From: Schistocephalus solidus
Taxonomy: Eukaryota > Platyhelminthes > Cestoda > Diphyllobothriidea > Diphyllobothriidae
Reading direction: 5' to 3'
Assembly: GCA_017591395.1 (NCBI GenBank)
Contig: WEDG01004982.1
Span: 248,001-312,000 of the forward strand
Length of the DNA: 64,000 bases
The notes under the pieces are model-generated. The model worked only from the letters and a program-made list of their open reading frames with translations, was not told the DNA's origin and did no database searches. Position 1 is the first letter of the stretch; each line of letters begins with the position of its first letter. Positions 21,405 through 31,900 of this stretch are shown here, piece by piece. Made by a program: the position numbers and the translations under genes.

Positions 21405-21660
21405 ATTTCGTCGAGGTCCATCGTGTGACCCATAGCAGCGTGGGCGTAGGGAAGGTGACCTACGCGTGAATTTGACTAGTGCGATAGTAGACTTACGCAA
21501 CAACTACCACACACTTCCCTCACGCGCCTGGATCCTGTGTCATGACAAATACCAGAAGAAGGCGGTACGATCGCTGGACCAAACAGTTTATTTGCCTTAC
21601 GTTTTGGATTCTCATTCAAACCCATTATAAGAAACGGTCTCAGCTAAGGAGTCTGCGAAA
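21405..21660. mobile_element. Dispersed-element copy followed by a PLE terminal-repeat remnant
   Basis: 21413-21570 has the CATAGCAGCGTGGGCGTAGG / ATAGTAGACTT phrases of the ~200-bp element. From 21588 the reverse strand reads ATAATGGGTTTGAATGAGAA then TCCAAAACGT, a degraded version of the PLE hammerhead-like motif at 14178-14222 (CTGATG lost). Confidence 0.45.
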
Positions 21661-21896
21661 ATCACGAATATCATAGGTGGGATTAGGTGCAGGTGGACGG
21701 CGCAGCATAGGCCCGCGCCTATGCATTTCACCGCACGCCCCTACATATTTGATACTGGTTATGGGTGCGCAGCCCTAATAACGCATGCTGTAGCCTGAAC
21801 TAAGCCCACGTGCTGGTCCAACACATCTACCGCGTAGCCCATTGTAGGAGCATGCATGTGTATTTACTGTGGAAATGAATGCACGCAGATGAATTC

Positions 21897-21945
21897 CTCA
21901 CTGTTTCGGGCTTCTTCTGCCGTCATCGAACTACGGCCTGAAATG
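21897..21945 (-). ncRNA. Weak hammerhead-like remnant
   Basis: The reverse strand has TCGATGACGGCAGAAGAAG then CCCGAAACAGT: a one-to-two-base-altered CTGATGA, a GGC/GCC stem II and GAAAC. No convincing stem I. May be chance or a decayed terminal repeat. Confidence 0.25.
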
Positions 21946-21971
21946 AGAACCACAGACACTCGTGAAGGTTC

Positions 21972-22120
21972 GACGAAGTCAACCGTGTGATCCAGAACCA
22001 GGTGATGCAGGGACGGTGATAGGCACGCGAATGAGATTATAGCAAGAGTAGACTTGTGATGCATCTACCGCACTCTCAACTCCTCTCCCACCCCGGACCG
22101 GAGGCGAGAGAGGTCGTAGG
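21972..22120. mobile_element. Copy of the ~200-bp dispersed element
   Basis: It contains GATGCAGGGACGGTGATAGG and AGAGTAGACTTGTGATGCAT, matching 5470-5520 and 14725-14790. It is the clearest copy of the family. No ORF of its own. Confidence 0.55.
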
Positions 22121-22714
22121 TGGCTGGTGCGGCCGGAGCCGCCCTAGGCGTGTCGCTACACCTAGCTCGGATCCAACCTAGTGGGAGTGTCATAGAGGCC
22201 ACATTAAGCAGGAGCCATTGCAGCCTGACTTTCAAGTGGTCAGCCGGCCACTCCACACAAACACATGCTGGGTTGAATGCACGGTCAGAGTTACCCAGTC
22301 GGTTGACAACGTGCACAGTGCATATGGTCACCCGGAGTGGTCTGCAGTTCCTCGACCCAGTTCTCATCGATCCCTCGCCACCTTGCATGCTCAGTTGGTG
22401 TAATCAAATGTCTCAGAAAATGTTTTACTTGCGGTGTTTTTAATTTCGGACCCGTTTTCTTTTCCAAATAGGAGGCTTTAAAAGGGATATTGCGTTAGAA
22501 TCGACTGTGTAACACTATATCTTTAACCATTTATTTATAGGAAAACTTGTTTATTTTGCAGGGACATAAAAGCAACTGAAATAAATACATTTTAACGGAC
22601 TGTATCGACTCAGGTGGCTAAAAATTTTATTATTTAAAAGTTAACGTATCACTTTCTATCAGCACAACAGCCTCATTCATGTATGGAATTCCTCATTTAG
22701 CCCAGTTGTGAAAA

Positions 22715-22815
22715 CTCGATGGCTTTGGTGGGAATCGAACCAACGACAGCAAGGAGAAGGTTTCAGTACAGCTAACGCTCTCACCACCTGAGGTAAGAGG
22801 CCCTCCGGGAGCCGT
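22715..22815 (-). mobile_element. tRNA-derived SINE head or tRNA pseudogene
   Basis: The reverse strand reads ACCTCAGGTGGTGAGAGCG (degenerate A box) and, ~35 nt later, TTGGTTCGATTCCCACC (perfect B box). No cloverleaf with a plausible anticodon stem could be drawn, so this is a pol III-derived repeat rather than a functional tRNA. It is a different family from the ribozyme SINE. Confidence 0.5.
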
Positions 22816-23281
22816 GAGTTTAAATTACACTTCGTATTGAATTCTAGCAGAAAAAGGGTGGTAGTGATTTTACTAAAAGTTCCTCGGGTTTTCTAAGATA
22901 GGCTATCCTGACATCCAGTTGACCACTCAAATGAAACATCACTAAATTCTCCCAAAATCTTTGGAACACATAGGCTGCCCACCTGTCAACCAAGAAATTA
23001 ATACTGCGTTAAAGAAACGACGGTCTATTAAGAAAAGGTATAGGTAACTTAGTTGACAAATAATAATTCACTAAATCAAAAACCATAAAATCAACAAACG
23101 AATTTATAACAGCAGAGAAGGTAAACACAATGCAACAAAAAATAATAAAAGGCAAAATAACTTACAGCGTATAATTAATCTGTTTATTTTTCTCACGCAT
23201 AAAAACTGCTGTAAATCAGTTTTTGCATGGTAAACTGGTCTAGATCATTATTAAGCTCAAAATCCAGCTTTTAATATATCG

Positions 23282-23590
23282 AAAAGTGTTTTCTTGCTTT
23301 ATCCTATTTCTTTTGATAACAAAAAACCATGGGCAAAATGTGCTAAATAGCCATTTCTAAAAGTGTTTTCTTGCTTTATCCTATTTCTTTTGATAACAAA
23401 AAACGATCGACAAAATGTGCTTAATAGCCATTTCGAAAAGTGTTTTCTTGCTTTATCCTATTTCTTTTGATATCAAAAAACGATCGGCAAAATGTGCTAA
23501 ACAGCCATTTCGAAAAGTGTTTTCTTGCTTTATCCTATTTCTTTTGATAACAAAAAACGATCAGCAAAATGTGCTAAATAGCCATTTCTA
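23282..23590. repeat. 77-bp tandem repeat, four copies
   Basis: Four consecutive units start at 23282, 23359, 23436 and 23513, an exact 77-bp period. Each contains TTGCTTTATCCTATTTCTTT and ends in AGCCATTTC. Units differ at only a few positions. AT-rich and non-coding. Not a CRISPR, because there are no variable spacers. Confidence 0.92.
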
Positions 23591-23639
23591 AACAGCGTTT
23601 TATGTTATCTATACCGTAGGCAACGTGAATATTTAGAAT

Positions 23640-25180
23640 TACTTCTATTGACAAAAGCAATACCAACAGAAAGTCACCAAACTAGAATAAATGATTGTAA
23701 GAATTGCTTATATTACCCCCTAAACATGAAGGGACCGAAGGAACTCCCCGCAAACCAGATGGCTTTAGAGGTTACAGCATATACCACAATGACAGCATGG
23801 GTACTAGCTAAAAGCCCAGACACGTCTCCCGCGCTGCGCGGGTTCCGGCTCGTCAGTGGGTCCCCCAGCGTTCCTCCGATCTTTCTGATAAATAATCCAC
23901 TTTAGAAATTGTTGCTTTTTAATTTCCTAAGAAATAAATTGTAAACTTGGACTAAAACAGTCCATTTGAAGGTTTATAAACGAAGACTAAAAGGTGATAT
24001 TAATATTTGAGCCGACTTATATCATTCATAACTCTATAACCGCATATTATTAATTAAACTGCCATCAGGCAGCCAGTAGCATGTACAGGGATTACAGGAA
24101 CACCATACGACGTCAATAAACCATTAAATAGGGTGAGTTACACCAAGTTGGCAATTAATTGCTGAGGAAATTAAAAAGCACCAACTAGCCTCATCACTAA
24201 AAAAAACTACTAACATGCAGATACTTCCACAGCAGTCCATGTACAAACCGGAAAAACCCGAAAGACGATAGTTAGGTGAACGAGAAGATAGTCTGGTGAC
24301 AGGATCGCGAAATCCGGAGGTCACAACTTTCCTTGCTACCCAACGAAACTTAACCATTCCAATAAAAACTAAACTTCAATCAGCCACTAAAAGATGAAGA
24401 AGGTAGAACTCAGCAAAATTGATTGTTCCGGTTGAAATAAACGGGGCTTCGTGGATAATTGAGGCTGCTGCATGACAGGTAAATATTTATGAGGATGAGG
24501 ATTTAAGAAAAGTGTGGAATATTGGCCCGAAAAACCGGATGTTATTATAAGTTTTGACACAAGCCTTTATAAATTCACGGCATGATAGTATAAGAAACAG
24601 TGAAAATAAGTGCCTACGTTACAACGTTGGCGTGCATATGCAGATTTGATGACATGACTGAGCCAGAAAAAAATTACAATCGTTTATAGCGGTGTAATTC
24701 AAGCTACAGCGACAGATCCTCTTTTGTTGTTATTTTACAGCAATGTTATTTCATCAGCAGTTAAACACACTCAGTCTTTTATTTATGTTGATCATAAAAA
24801 AATGAGCTTAATCTCTCTTTAAGTCTAAGACCCAAAAGTGGCTTGGAAAAATCCACTTACTCTCTCCGCACGTCTACTAGCATTATCTCCTTCAAAATGT
24901 CACAGCACGTTTCAAACCTGAGCCTACCTTAACCGTTGACTTCTCTATGCACCCCTATGACTGCATTTTTACCAGCAAGAACTAGCTTTAAGCTAAACCA
25001 GTCATCTAGATTTCGCCACATGCCGCTAAAAGTACGAACGAAGCTGCTCAAATTTTTGGTTTGTCTCTTATACTTTTTACCCTCTTGAAATTTTGGCTAC
25101 TGAAGTTAGTCTTCCCCATTACTTGGTTCAATAGACATGTGAAGAATTAAAGATTTCCAAAGGCATTTTACCAAAAACAT
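23640..25180. other. Gene-free stretch
   Basis: Short ORFs only. No domain, RNA or repeat family was recognised. Confidence 0.4.
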
Positions 25181-25184
25181 CTAC

Positions 25185-25560
25185 TTCCTAATAGGATAGA
25201 TGCAAGCTAACCTAAAATTCCTATTGCTCTGCACACTGGAAGCTGGTTTCTGTCTCCTGCATATTAATATTATTTCGAATCTCTCCCGGACTCCTGCCAT
25301 TTACTCCTCATGGAGCACGGTATCCTGCCCAACCCACCTTTCAGAAAACTATAAGATATCATATTGCCATCCAGGTTTAAACCGCCACTCACCGCTCAAC
25401 CTCATCAGGGTTCCGTTCTGCCTGCTGGGATGTCGGGACCACAACCACATTTTCGAGCCCACGCTAGATCTACCGCAACCTGGCATCCCCGTCCACAGTA
25501 TACTGACCCACCTGTCGATTTGCCTTAATATCTACACCCTAGCCTCAAGATGAGAAAACT
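25185..25560 (+). pseudogene. LINE reverse-transcriptase C-terminal fragment
   Basis: The frame MQANLKFLLLCTLEAGFCLL aligns with QLANIKFLWVIRLKAGLCFL at about 45435-45500, the post-RT tail of a CR1/Jockey-group LINE on the + strand. The following Ser/Pro-rich text is comparable. The catalytic core is missing and the copy is isolated. Confidence 0.5.
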
Positions 25561-26746
25561 CTAGTCTTCCTTATCACTTCACAAAGCAGATTTTTATCAT
25601 GAAAGCTCTATTGAACTTGCGAGCTCCCTGAACTCTCAACGCATTCACAATTTCAGTTTGTTTTTCACCTTTTTGCCAGGAGCTTATCCTGTTTTTTTCT
25701 AAAAATCTTCAATTTGGAATTTTTAGATATTAATATCGCATGTTTCGTATGTGAAGAGGCAAATTTCCAACACCTTTTGTACATTCGACTACGAGCACAG
25801 GGCATCACCCTCCATTGTCTGTGTAGTACCACTTAACTCCGTGCTGACTTAGTTTTTATAGTGCTTTATGGGAGCTGAAAAAAAATAAAACTTTATGATC
25901 AACACGGCAATAGAACCCCTTCCCTCCGAATAGAGATGAGCTTAAGCGACATTCCAGGAGGGATACCTGGGCCCCGAGTTCTACCCCTAGCCTTAATCCT
26001 GACCATGATCTTCCTGGTATTTAGCGCAAGACTACTTGCATTACCGGAGTTCTTATCGTGTGCCCAAGTTTTATTTTTTCAGGCGTGCTAAAATGGGCTT
26101 CAAAATTATCGCATGACTGGCTTAAGATTTCAAACTGATTCGCGACCGCATGGTTTGACGCCTTACGCGCAAAGTTCATCAGAGCTTATGGAACTAGGCG
26201 GGGCTTTTCGACCTCTTGTATACTGCACTCGGTGAATGCGTCAAAGACCTAGGCTTCTAATTCGCTACATTACAGTTGACACATTATTCAACCGAATATT
26301 CTGGTTTTCAGAAAGCCATGCTTCTTCGTGACAGAATCAAACATTCCTGAGCGCTTGAGACGGAGTTAGTAGAAGTCTTGACGTAACGTGACGTAAAAAT
26401 ACAGTAGCCGAGGGAGGTTAGGGCTTTACGCGCAACCTCCAATCAATTCATCTCCTCATGTATCAACGTAGACCCCAGACTTAAAAGGTGCTCCTAAATC
26501 TGATGGCAGACTTCAAAGTCGAGTTAACACCCGAGCACGACAGTAAAGTTTCGTGGGGAAGGTTTCATAAGATGTGTTCATGGTGCGGTTGCGCGGCAAT
26601 GGAGAGGGCCAACAAATGAAATCCTGTCAAGGAAGGCCAACTGGTTAAGCAAAATCTTCACAATAAATATTTACATGCACAATAACAGGTGAAATTATCA
26701 GGAAGAAGAAACTAGTGGGTTTTTGGATTCATGCAGTCTCCGTAAT
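25561..26746. other. 3' flank of SBDS, no other gene seen
   Basis: This presumably includes the SBDS 3' UTR (- strand, below 26747). No convincing AATAAA was found on that strand close to the stop codon. Confidence 0.4.
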
Positions 26747-27178
26747 TCAAACAGCGGATGCAGCCGCAGCAGCAGCCTTCTTCCTTCCTTTTCGCTTATT
26801 CTGTCGGGCTGCCCTCCGACCTGCAAATGAGTCGTAGTCATCATCCTCGAAGTCATTGCCAGCAGCTTTCTTGCTCTCTTGAATACTACTCGGTGAGGTT
26901 ACTAAGAGGTCGTCAACTGAAGCGGACACCGGCTGTACTAACTCAGCAGAGTTCTCCGTGACGTCGGGCAGCGTTCGAGGGCTGACAGATTCAGGTACTG
27001 ACTCGGGAATCGAATCGTGCGTTTTCTTTAGCTGTTTGGACCTGGCTGCAGCCTGTCGCCCACGGGTGGTGTCCCCTGGCCAGGCCGGGCCAATAATTTC
27101 AATGCAAAATCGGTTTTTGGCCTGCTCCTCCAGCATGTTCAACAAAGCATGATAATTATCCGGTTCAATTATGGCGGC
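26747..27178 (-). CDS. SBDS: SBDS exon 5: end of C-terminal domain plus extension
   Basis: The acceptor TTTGTCTTCTAG precedes 27178 on the - strand. The exon is phase 0 and continues exon 4. It begins AAIIEPDNYHALLNMLEEQA, then KNRFCIEII, which aligns with the last strand-helix-strand of SBDS domain III (human LIDPG...IDELIKKET...SLEVLNL). After that point human SBDS has only a dozen or so residues, but here about 110 follow. They include Ser/Pro/Glu-rich and acidic parts (NDFEDDDYDSFAG) and a basic Arg/Lys then polyalanine end (RRAARQNKRKGRKKAAAAAA). The stop is TGA at 26747-26749. The basic tail could be nuclear/nucleolar targeting or rRNA contact (inference). The exon lies 7 kb from exon 4 with a whole PLE between, so it is easily missed. 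Confidence 0.75.
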   Translation of the reverse strand, partial: AAIIEPDNYHALLNMLEEQAKNRFCIEIIGPAWPGDTTRGRQAAARSKQLKKTHDSIPESVPESVSPRTLPDVTENSAELVQPVSASVDDLLVTSPSSIQESKKAAGNDFEDDDYDSFAGRRAARQNKRKGRKKAAAAAASAV

Positions 27179-27529
27179 CTAGAAGACAAAAAATACCAGT
27201 TACTGACAACCATTAAAATAAATACCATGGAGTATACTTTTCTGACAAGAACTAGCTACTAGATGAGACAGTGGTGGTAGGCCAATAATTTCCACGGAAT
27301 ATACGAAGCGCAGTAAGAAACCAGGTATATACAGCCAAAAACCCGAGATGTGTGCTTTTGTGTGGAATTGGTTGAGAACTTGTTAACATTCGGCGCCACT
27401 GAAAGGAGCAAAAGATAGTGTGTTGGAATGGCGTTCACCGATTCGATTGAGATATGTCCATCCCGTTGTGGGGTTCCATATAGCGTTCCACAGACAGCTG
27501 CACAGGACTATTAGTACATACAAAAGAGT

Positions 27530-27690
27530 ATCGACAAAGACTAAGGAGACTGGGATGGTTGTTTCTGATTTATTGTTCGTCGTCAGCCAGCCTTACCTAA
27601 AGCCAGGTTTTCAGCACCTGATCCTCGATCCCACGTTCCTTGTTCATCGAGTGTCCTCAGTGCCATCACCCTACTAAGTGAGCAACAGGG
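27530..27690 (-). mobile_element. Old ribozyme SINE copy
   Basis: On the - strand: a decayed tRNA-like head (AGCTCACTTAGTAGG-like A box region and GGGATCGAGGATC B box), then the hammerhead at 27548-27592, then CTCCTTAGTCTTTGTCGATA matching the array tail. It sits in the SBDS intron in the same orientation as the gene. Confidence 0.6.
27548..27592 (-). ncRNA. Hammerhead ribozyme remnant (SINE type), 45 nt
   Basis: Stem I GGCTGG/CCAGTC is largely kept, the core reads CTGACGA (allowed, since the fifth base is variable), and GAAA is intact. Stem II (CGAACAATAAATCA) barely pairs. Same 45-nt length as the array copies. Confidence 0.55.
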
Positions 27691-27975
27691 CAGGCAGGTG
27701 GGTAGATAGGGCTGCATCTCCAATTACTCTTCAGTGTTATTGCAGTGGTAAGTTTATCCTGACAACTAAGTGTCATTGGCATATCTCAGACACTGGTCTA
27801 TAACAGATAATAATTACTTCGTTGATTTGGCGAACACCAAGACTATCCCAAAGAAGCAGTGGTTAACAGACAACGACAAACACAGCATCAAGTTTACTAG
27901 GGTCGCCCATAGATGAAATCCAAGCCATGAAGCCATAATAAAGCGCCATGGCCGCCTGAAATTCAGGGTACGAAT

Positions 27976-28100
27976 GGAGACGAATGTCCACATTCCAGGG
28001 AAGAAAAAGAAGGTTGCTCGTTCACCGGAATCATGGCTTTATTCGTCTGAGCTTTCGAACTCTTACTGAAGTCCATCGTCAGAGATAAAACAGCAACATA
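27976..28100 (-). repeat. PLE terminal direct repeat (3' copy)
   Basis: This matches 30463-30601 in the same orientation. The matching text includes the GAATGGAGACGAATGTCC block, TTCACCGGAATCATGGCTTT and CAGAGATAAAACAGCAACAT. On the - strand, 28044-28090 contains a hammerhead-like core: CTGACGA, stem II GGACTT/GAGTTC, GAAAGCTC, AGA. Confidence 0.8.
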
Positions 28101-28245
28101 AACGAGTAATATGTATAGGAGGGGGAAGGGGGGGGGAGACAGGGGTCAAGCAGACACCAGTGGCACCAGTCCGGAGGTGACTACGCAGGGCCCTGTATGT
28201 TGGCGCCAGATAGATAAATCGATTGACCGAGTTCTCATCAGAGGC

Positions 28246-30568
28246 TTAGGCTTTAATAAATTCTCGGCTTGTTTTGCATCTGGCGTGAGCGATGATGTTC
28301 GTGGCTGCGAAGTTAAACTCGTGACCCGTTTTGTAGGTGTGGGCAGCTACTTGCGATAAACCGTCACCTCGTCTCACAGCAAGCTTATGCTCGTGCATGC
28401 GCGATCCAAGCATACGTCCAGTCTGCCCTCTGTAGTTACAGGAACCGTTTTGGCACGGGATGCGATACACTACTCCCGACTGCTCATTTGAATTTAATCT
28501 GTCCTTGATTCTCATGACCTTGCTGCACATAGTAGCTTTGTGTCGGTGTGCGATTCCGACACCAAGTCCCGCAACAATGCCCTCGGTCGCTTCTGACACG
28601 TTCTTGATGTACGGCATCGCATGCCATACCGTAGGGGTTGGTTCTGGTTGGATCCTCCGCGGGCGAACACGTAGGCCTCGGCTTATGAACGCCTTCAGAT
28701 AGCCGTTCCACATAAACTGGTCGCGGAGGTAACGGGCTTCAAGTGCTTTTTCCACCGGGTTGCTGCAATGAGTCTGGATGCGTTTGAACAGTTTTCTCAC
28801 ACAGCTTTGTTTGTTAGCCACCGGATGGTTGCTGTGAAAATTGAGAAGCTGTGTGGTGTTCGTCGCTTTCCTGTAGACAGCCGTTTTTACAGGAACGTCG
28901 CCTCGTCGCCTGACGAGTACATCAAGGAAGGGGAGCTGCTGCTCTTTTTCTTCTTCCCTCGTGAATTGTATATCTGCGAAGATCAAGTTAAGGTGATCAT
29001 GGAAATGCTGCAGCATGTTTCTCTTCATGATAAGAAATGTGTCATCTACGTAACGGTGCCAAAAGATAGGCTGCTGTCGGGTGAAAGCGATCTTTTCCAG
29101 CTCTTGTAGGACCAATTCTGCCACTAAACCGGAGATTGGGGAGCCTATTGGAGTTCCCTTGATCTGTTCATAGGTTTCTTCGGGCAAAGGTGAAGTAGGT
29201 CTTTTTAAAAAAACTCGAATAGCTTCATAAGGTGCTTAAGTTTGAGAGAATTTTGGGTTTCGTCGTATGACTCCTCAAGTTTCCTGCGCAGGAATTCTTA
29301 TGCTAAACTCGACGGGATGGATGTGAATAAGGACGTCAAGTTAAAAGAGACCATCACTTCATCCGACTGAATTCTCCAACCTTGGAGGTCTGCCAGGAAT
29401 TGGGAGGCCGAACGGACTGAGGCAGGCGAATTGTTTCGGAGGAATTTCATTTTCAAGTACATCCATTTTGCTAGATTATAGGTGGGGCTGCCTTTCAGGG
29501 CGACTATTGGCCGAAGTAGAACATTTTGTTTATGGACCTTTGGCAGAACATAGAAGCGAGCTAGAGCCGTATCCGTTGGTTTCATTTGGCGGCGTTCGTT
29601 CTCCGTAATCACATTTTGGCGTTTGAATTCTCCAAGTGATTTATTCAACCGACTCGCTACCGCTTTGGCTTGTGCGTCCTGTGCTGGTCTGTAAAATTCT
29701 ATCATCAAGTAGAGCCTTTGCTTTCTCATTGTAGTGTTCTCGATTCATTACGGCAGTTGATCGCCCCTTATCAGCGGGTAGAATGATAATTTGTTCGTCC
29801 GTCCTTAGTTCCTTCATAGCTTCTGACTCACTCTTCGAAACACATTGGGTTGGTCTGTGTGCCATCAGCAAAGATGTTACACGTTGTCGGAGTGTTTCTC
29901 GTCCTCGGTTGTTTCACTTCTCACAAGCATGGATTCCAGGGCTGCAATAAATTCGACAGCGTCGGCATCGGCGGTGTTAAAACAAGCTTCATGCAACAGC
30001 ATCCGCAGTTGTTACTCAGTTAGTTGCTTGGATGAGAGGTTGTGGACCAAATTCGAGCTTCTTGTGTCGGATTCTTGTAACTTATTCTGTTTGTTCAAAA
30101 ATTACTCGCTTCTTGGCTTGTGTGTGCTGCGCTAGATCCGATATTGTCTTACCAAGGTCCTCAGTGATGGCCTCACTGAGAACGCGGGCACACTCTCTTA
30201 TTCTGCTCGATCACAGCCTTATATTTTTGTAGACGCCGATGACAGTCATCGACCAGAACTCGCGTCATCTGCTTGATAAATCGCCTGACAACTCCCCTGT
30301 CCATGGCTGTGTAAACGGGTGCCTTATATCTCAGGCATCGCGGCGTTAGTCCCTCTTGTACGCATTGGTGCAAAAAACGTAGGTGCTCGTGCGTTGCTCC
30401 CTCTGGTGTAGCGAATTTTTCCAAGCTCCGAGCATCGCACTCGAATTTCTCACGAATGGAGGCGAATTTCCGCATTCCAGGTGTGTGTATAAGGGAAGAA
30501 GAAGGTTGTTCGTTCACCGGAATCATGGCTTTATTCGGCTGAGCTTTCGAACTCTTACTGTAGTCCAT
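28246..30568 (-). pseudogene. Penelope-like element RT + GIY-YIG polyprotein, inactivated
   Basis: Pieces on the - strand add up to a full-length PLE protein broken by frameshifts and stops. 30173-30568 is an N-terminal segment starting at an ATG inside the terminal repeat. 29298-29871 carries the start of the RT (LPKVHK, LRPIVALKGSPTYNLAKWMY, then FNLTSLFTSIP). 28246-29187 holds GTPIGSPISGLVAELVLQEL, the catalytic YVDDTFLIM box, LPFLDVLV, and the endonuclease GVVYRIPC...YRGQTGRMLGSRMHEHK. The first catalytic RT aspartate, expected in FDVTSLFTSIP, is Asn here. A PLE copies itself by target-primed reverse transcription. This copy cannot. Same strand as the host gene SBDS. Confidence 0.85.
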
Positions 30569-30601
30569 CGTCAGAGATAAAACAGCAACATAAACGAGTA
30601 A
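30463..30601 (-). repeat. PLE terminal direct repeat (5' copy)
   Basis: Partner of 27976-28100, with a ~13-bp insertion (GTGTGTATAAGGG region). The hammerhead-like core at 30536-30582 on the - strand has CTGACGA, GGACT/AGTTC, GAAAGCTC. The A ending CTGACGA is also the A of the ATG that opens the element's ORF (30568-30566). Confidence 0.8.
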
Positions 30602-30609
30602 AATTTAGA

Positions 30610-31639
30610 TCTAAATGAATGGGGAATGAGAGAAACAAACACGGTATTGCAATTGGAAAATAAACAGCCACTGGCGAGCTCTGTCTGCTATCCGACCATC
30701 GTTGAAGAACAGCTATAAAGTTACTTGGAAAACCAAACTAAGGACAAGCCTTCCAACAAAGTCACTGCAGTAAAAAATTCAAAGCCGTTTAACCCGCCAT
30801 ATATCCCCGCAGCGAAGATATACTTGGCGGCATGTCTTTCTACAGAACAAAAACAGTTATGTTCAGTTTTCCCTCAACATACAACTAGAAATACCACAAC
30901 TGAGAAGAGCTTAGGCTTGTCAGCAACCCACTGAACCATCTCTGCAACCCTAAAGGTTTTGACAAGGGAAAGCAGACGAATAAATACTACATCCAAAGGC
31001 AGAGCCCCAAAAACTTGTGCTCGGTACAGCTGCAGTCATGCCTGACCGAGAAGGCCTCGATAATGTCGGGGACTGTACCTCTCCAGGCATGGCGAGGTGC
31101 AGCAGCAGATCTGGAGAGTTCAACCTATCTTCTTCTGCAACGATAAAAGCCGAATATTAATTCAAGAATAACCTACCGATTTGGATAAACTGTGTTGATG
31201 CATATGTACATGGGAGGGTGGTGCAAAAGATGCTCAAATAGACTCAGTCATGCTTCTTAGTAGCTCGTAACCTTGACGATATGTTAGAACAAGTGCGAAC
31301 CTCCATTTGAACTGAAGTCTGTATATTTCACTCGAAGGACCGTTCTAGGCAAAGATCTCGCAAACCTTCCTTTTCCGCTCACAGCTCAGTGTGTACCAAC
31401 ATACAATACCAACCGGTCAGGTGCCCTGGTAGCAATGGAGATATAATGACGGGCCCATTGACGCTACCGAAAACTTGTGAGAGCAATGCGAGAAGTATAA
31501 CTTGGGACGATAGTATCCTTACTCCACCCGTTGAGCAGCATCCTCCAGAAATTTGAAACTGTTCACTCCTTCCAGCTGACAGCCATTAATCCCGAAAGGT
31601 ATCTTCTCCTGGACTCAATGACGTTTTGGTTTTCCAGTG
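30610..31639. other. Intron DNA without recognised gene
   Basis: Part of SBDS intron 4. Short ORFs only, and no domain was recognised. Confidence 0.4.
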
Positions 31640-31900
31640 TTGTCGGATAACGCAACTGATTCAGAGACCTCTTGCTTATTCGCAAAAGAACATGCCATAT
31701 GTTATCACAGATAACACAAGAAGCAGCATACAGTCAGTATAGTCGAGGTCAGTTAGCCGGCATTCTAGTGCAAATTTGACTTCGTTAAGGCCACTCAGTT
31801 TATCGAAAATACCTCGAATGTCATAGCTAAACATGACGTGCGACAGTGGGCATGCCTATTGGACATCAGAATGAAACTCGCAAGGGTTGTGCAGGTAGGA
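31640..31900 (-). pseudogene. Decayed LINE reverse-transcriptase fragment
   Basis: The - strand reads HVMFSYDIRGIFDKL and then VKFALECRLTDLDYTDCMLL. This matches the layout PLSP..F.Y.I...RLTDLDYADD...L of an RTE-type RT, with the catalytic ADD degraded to TDC. Frames are interrupted on both sides. Confidence 0.45.

Noticed and set aside
21897..21945. Treating this as a true hammerhead.
   Set aside because: Two core deviations and no stem I, so it is kept only as a low-confidence remnant.
23282..23590. CRISPR-like array.
   Set aside because: Contiguous 77-bp tandem units with no spacers, in a eukaryotic genome.
26747..27145. Independent small gene with a Lys/Ala-rich tail at 26.7-27.2 kb.
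   Set aside because: The frame extends upstream of any ATG to a clear acceptor, and its first 29 residues match the missing end of SBDS on the same strand.
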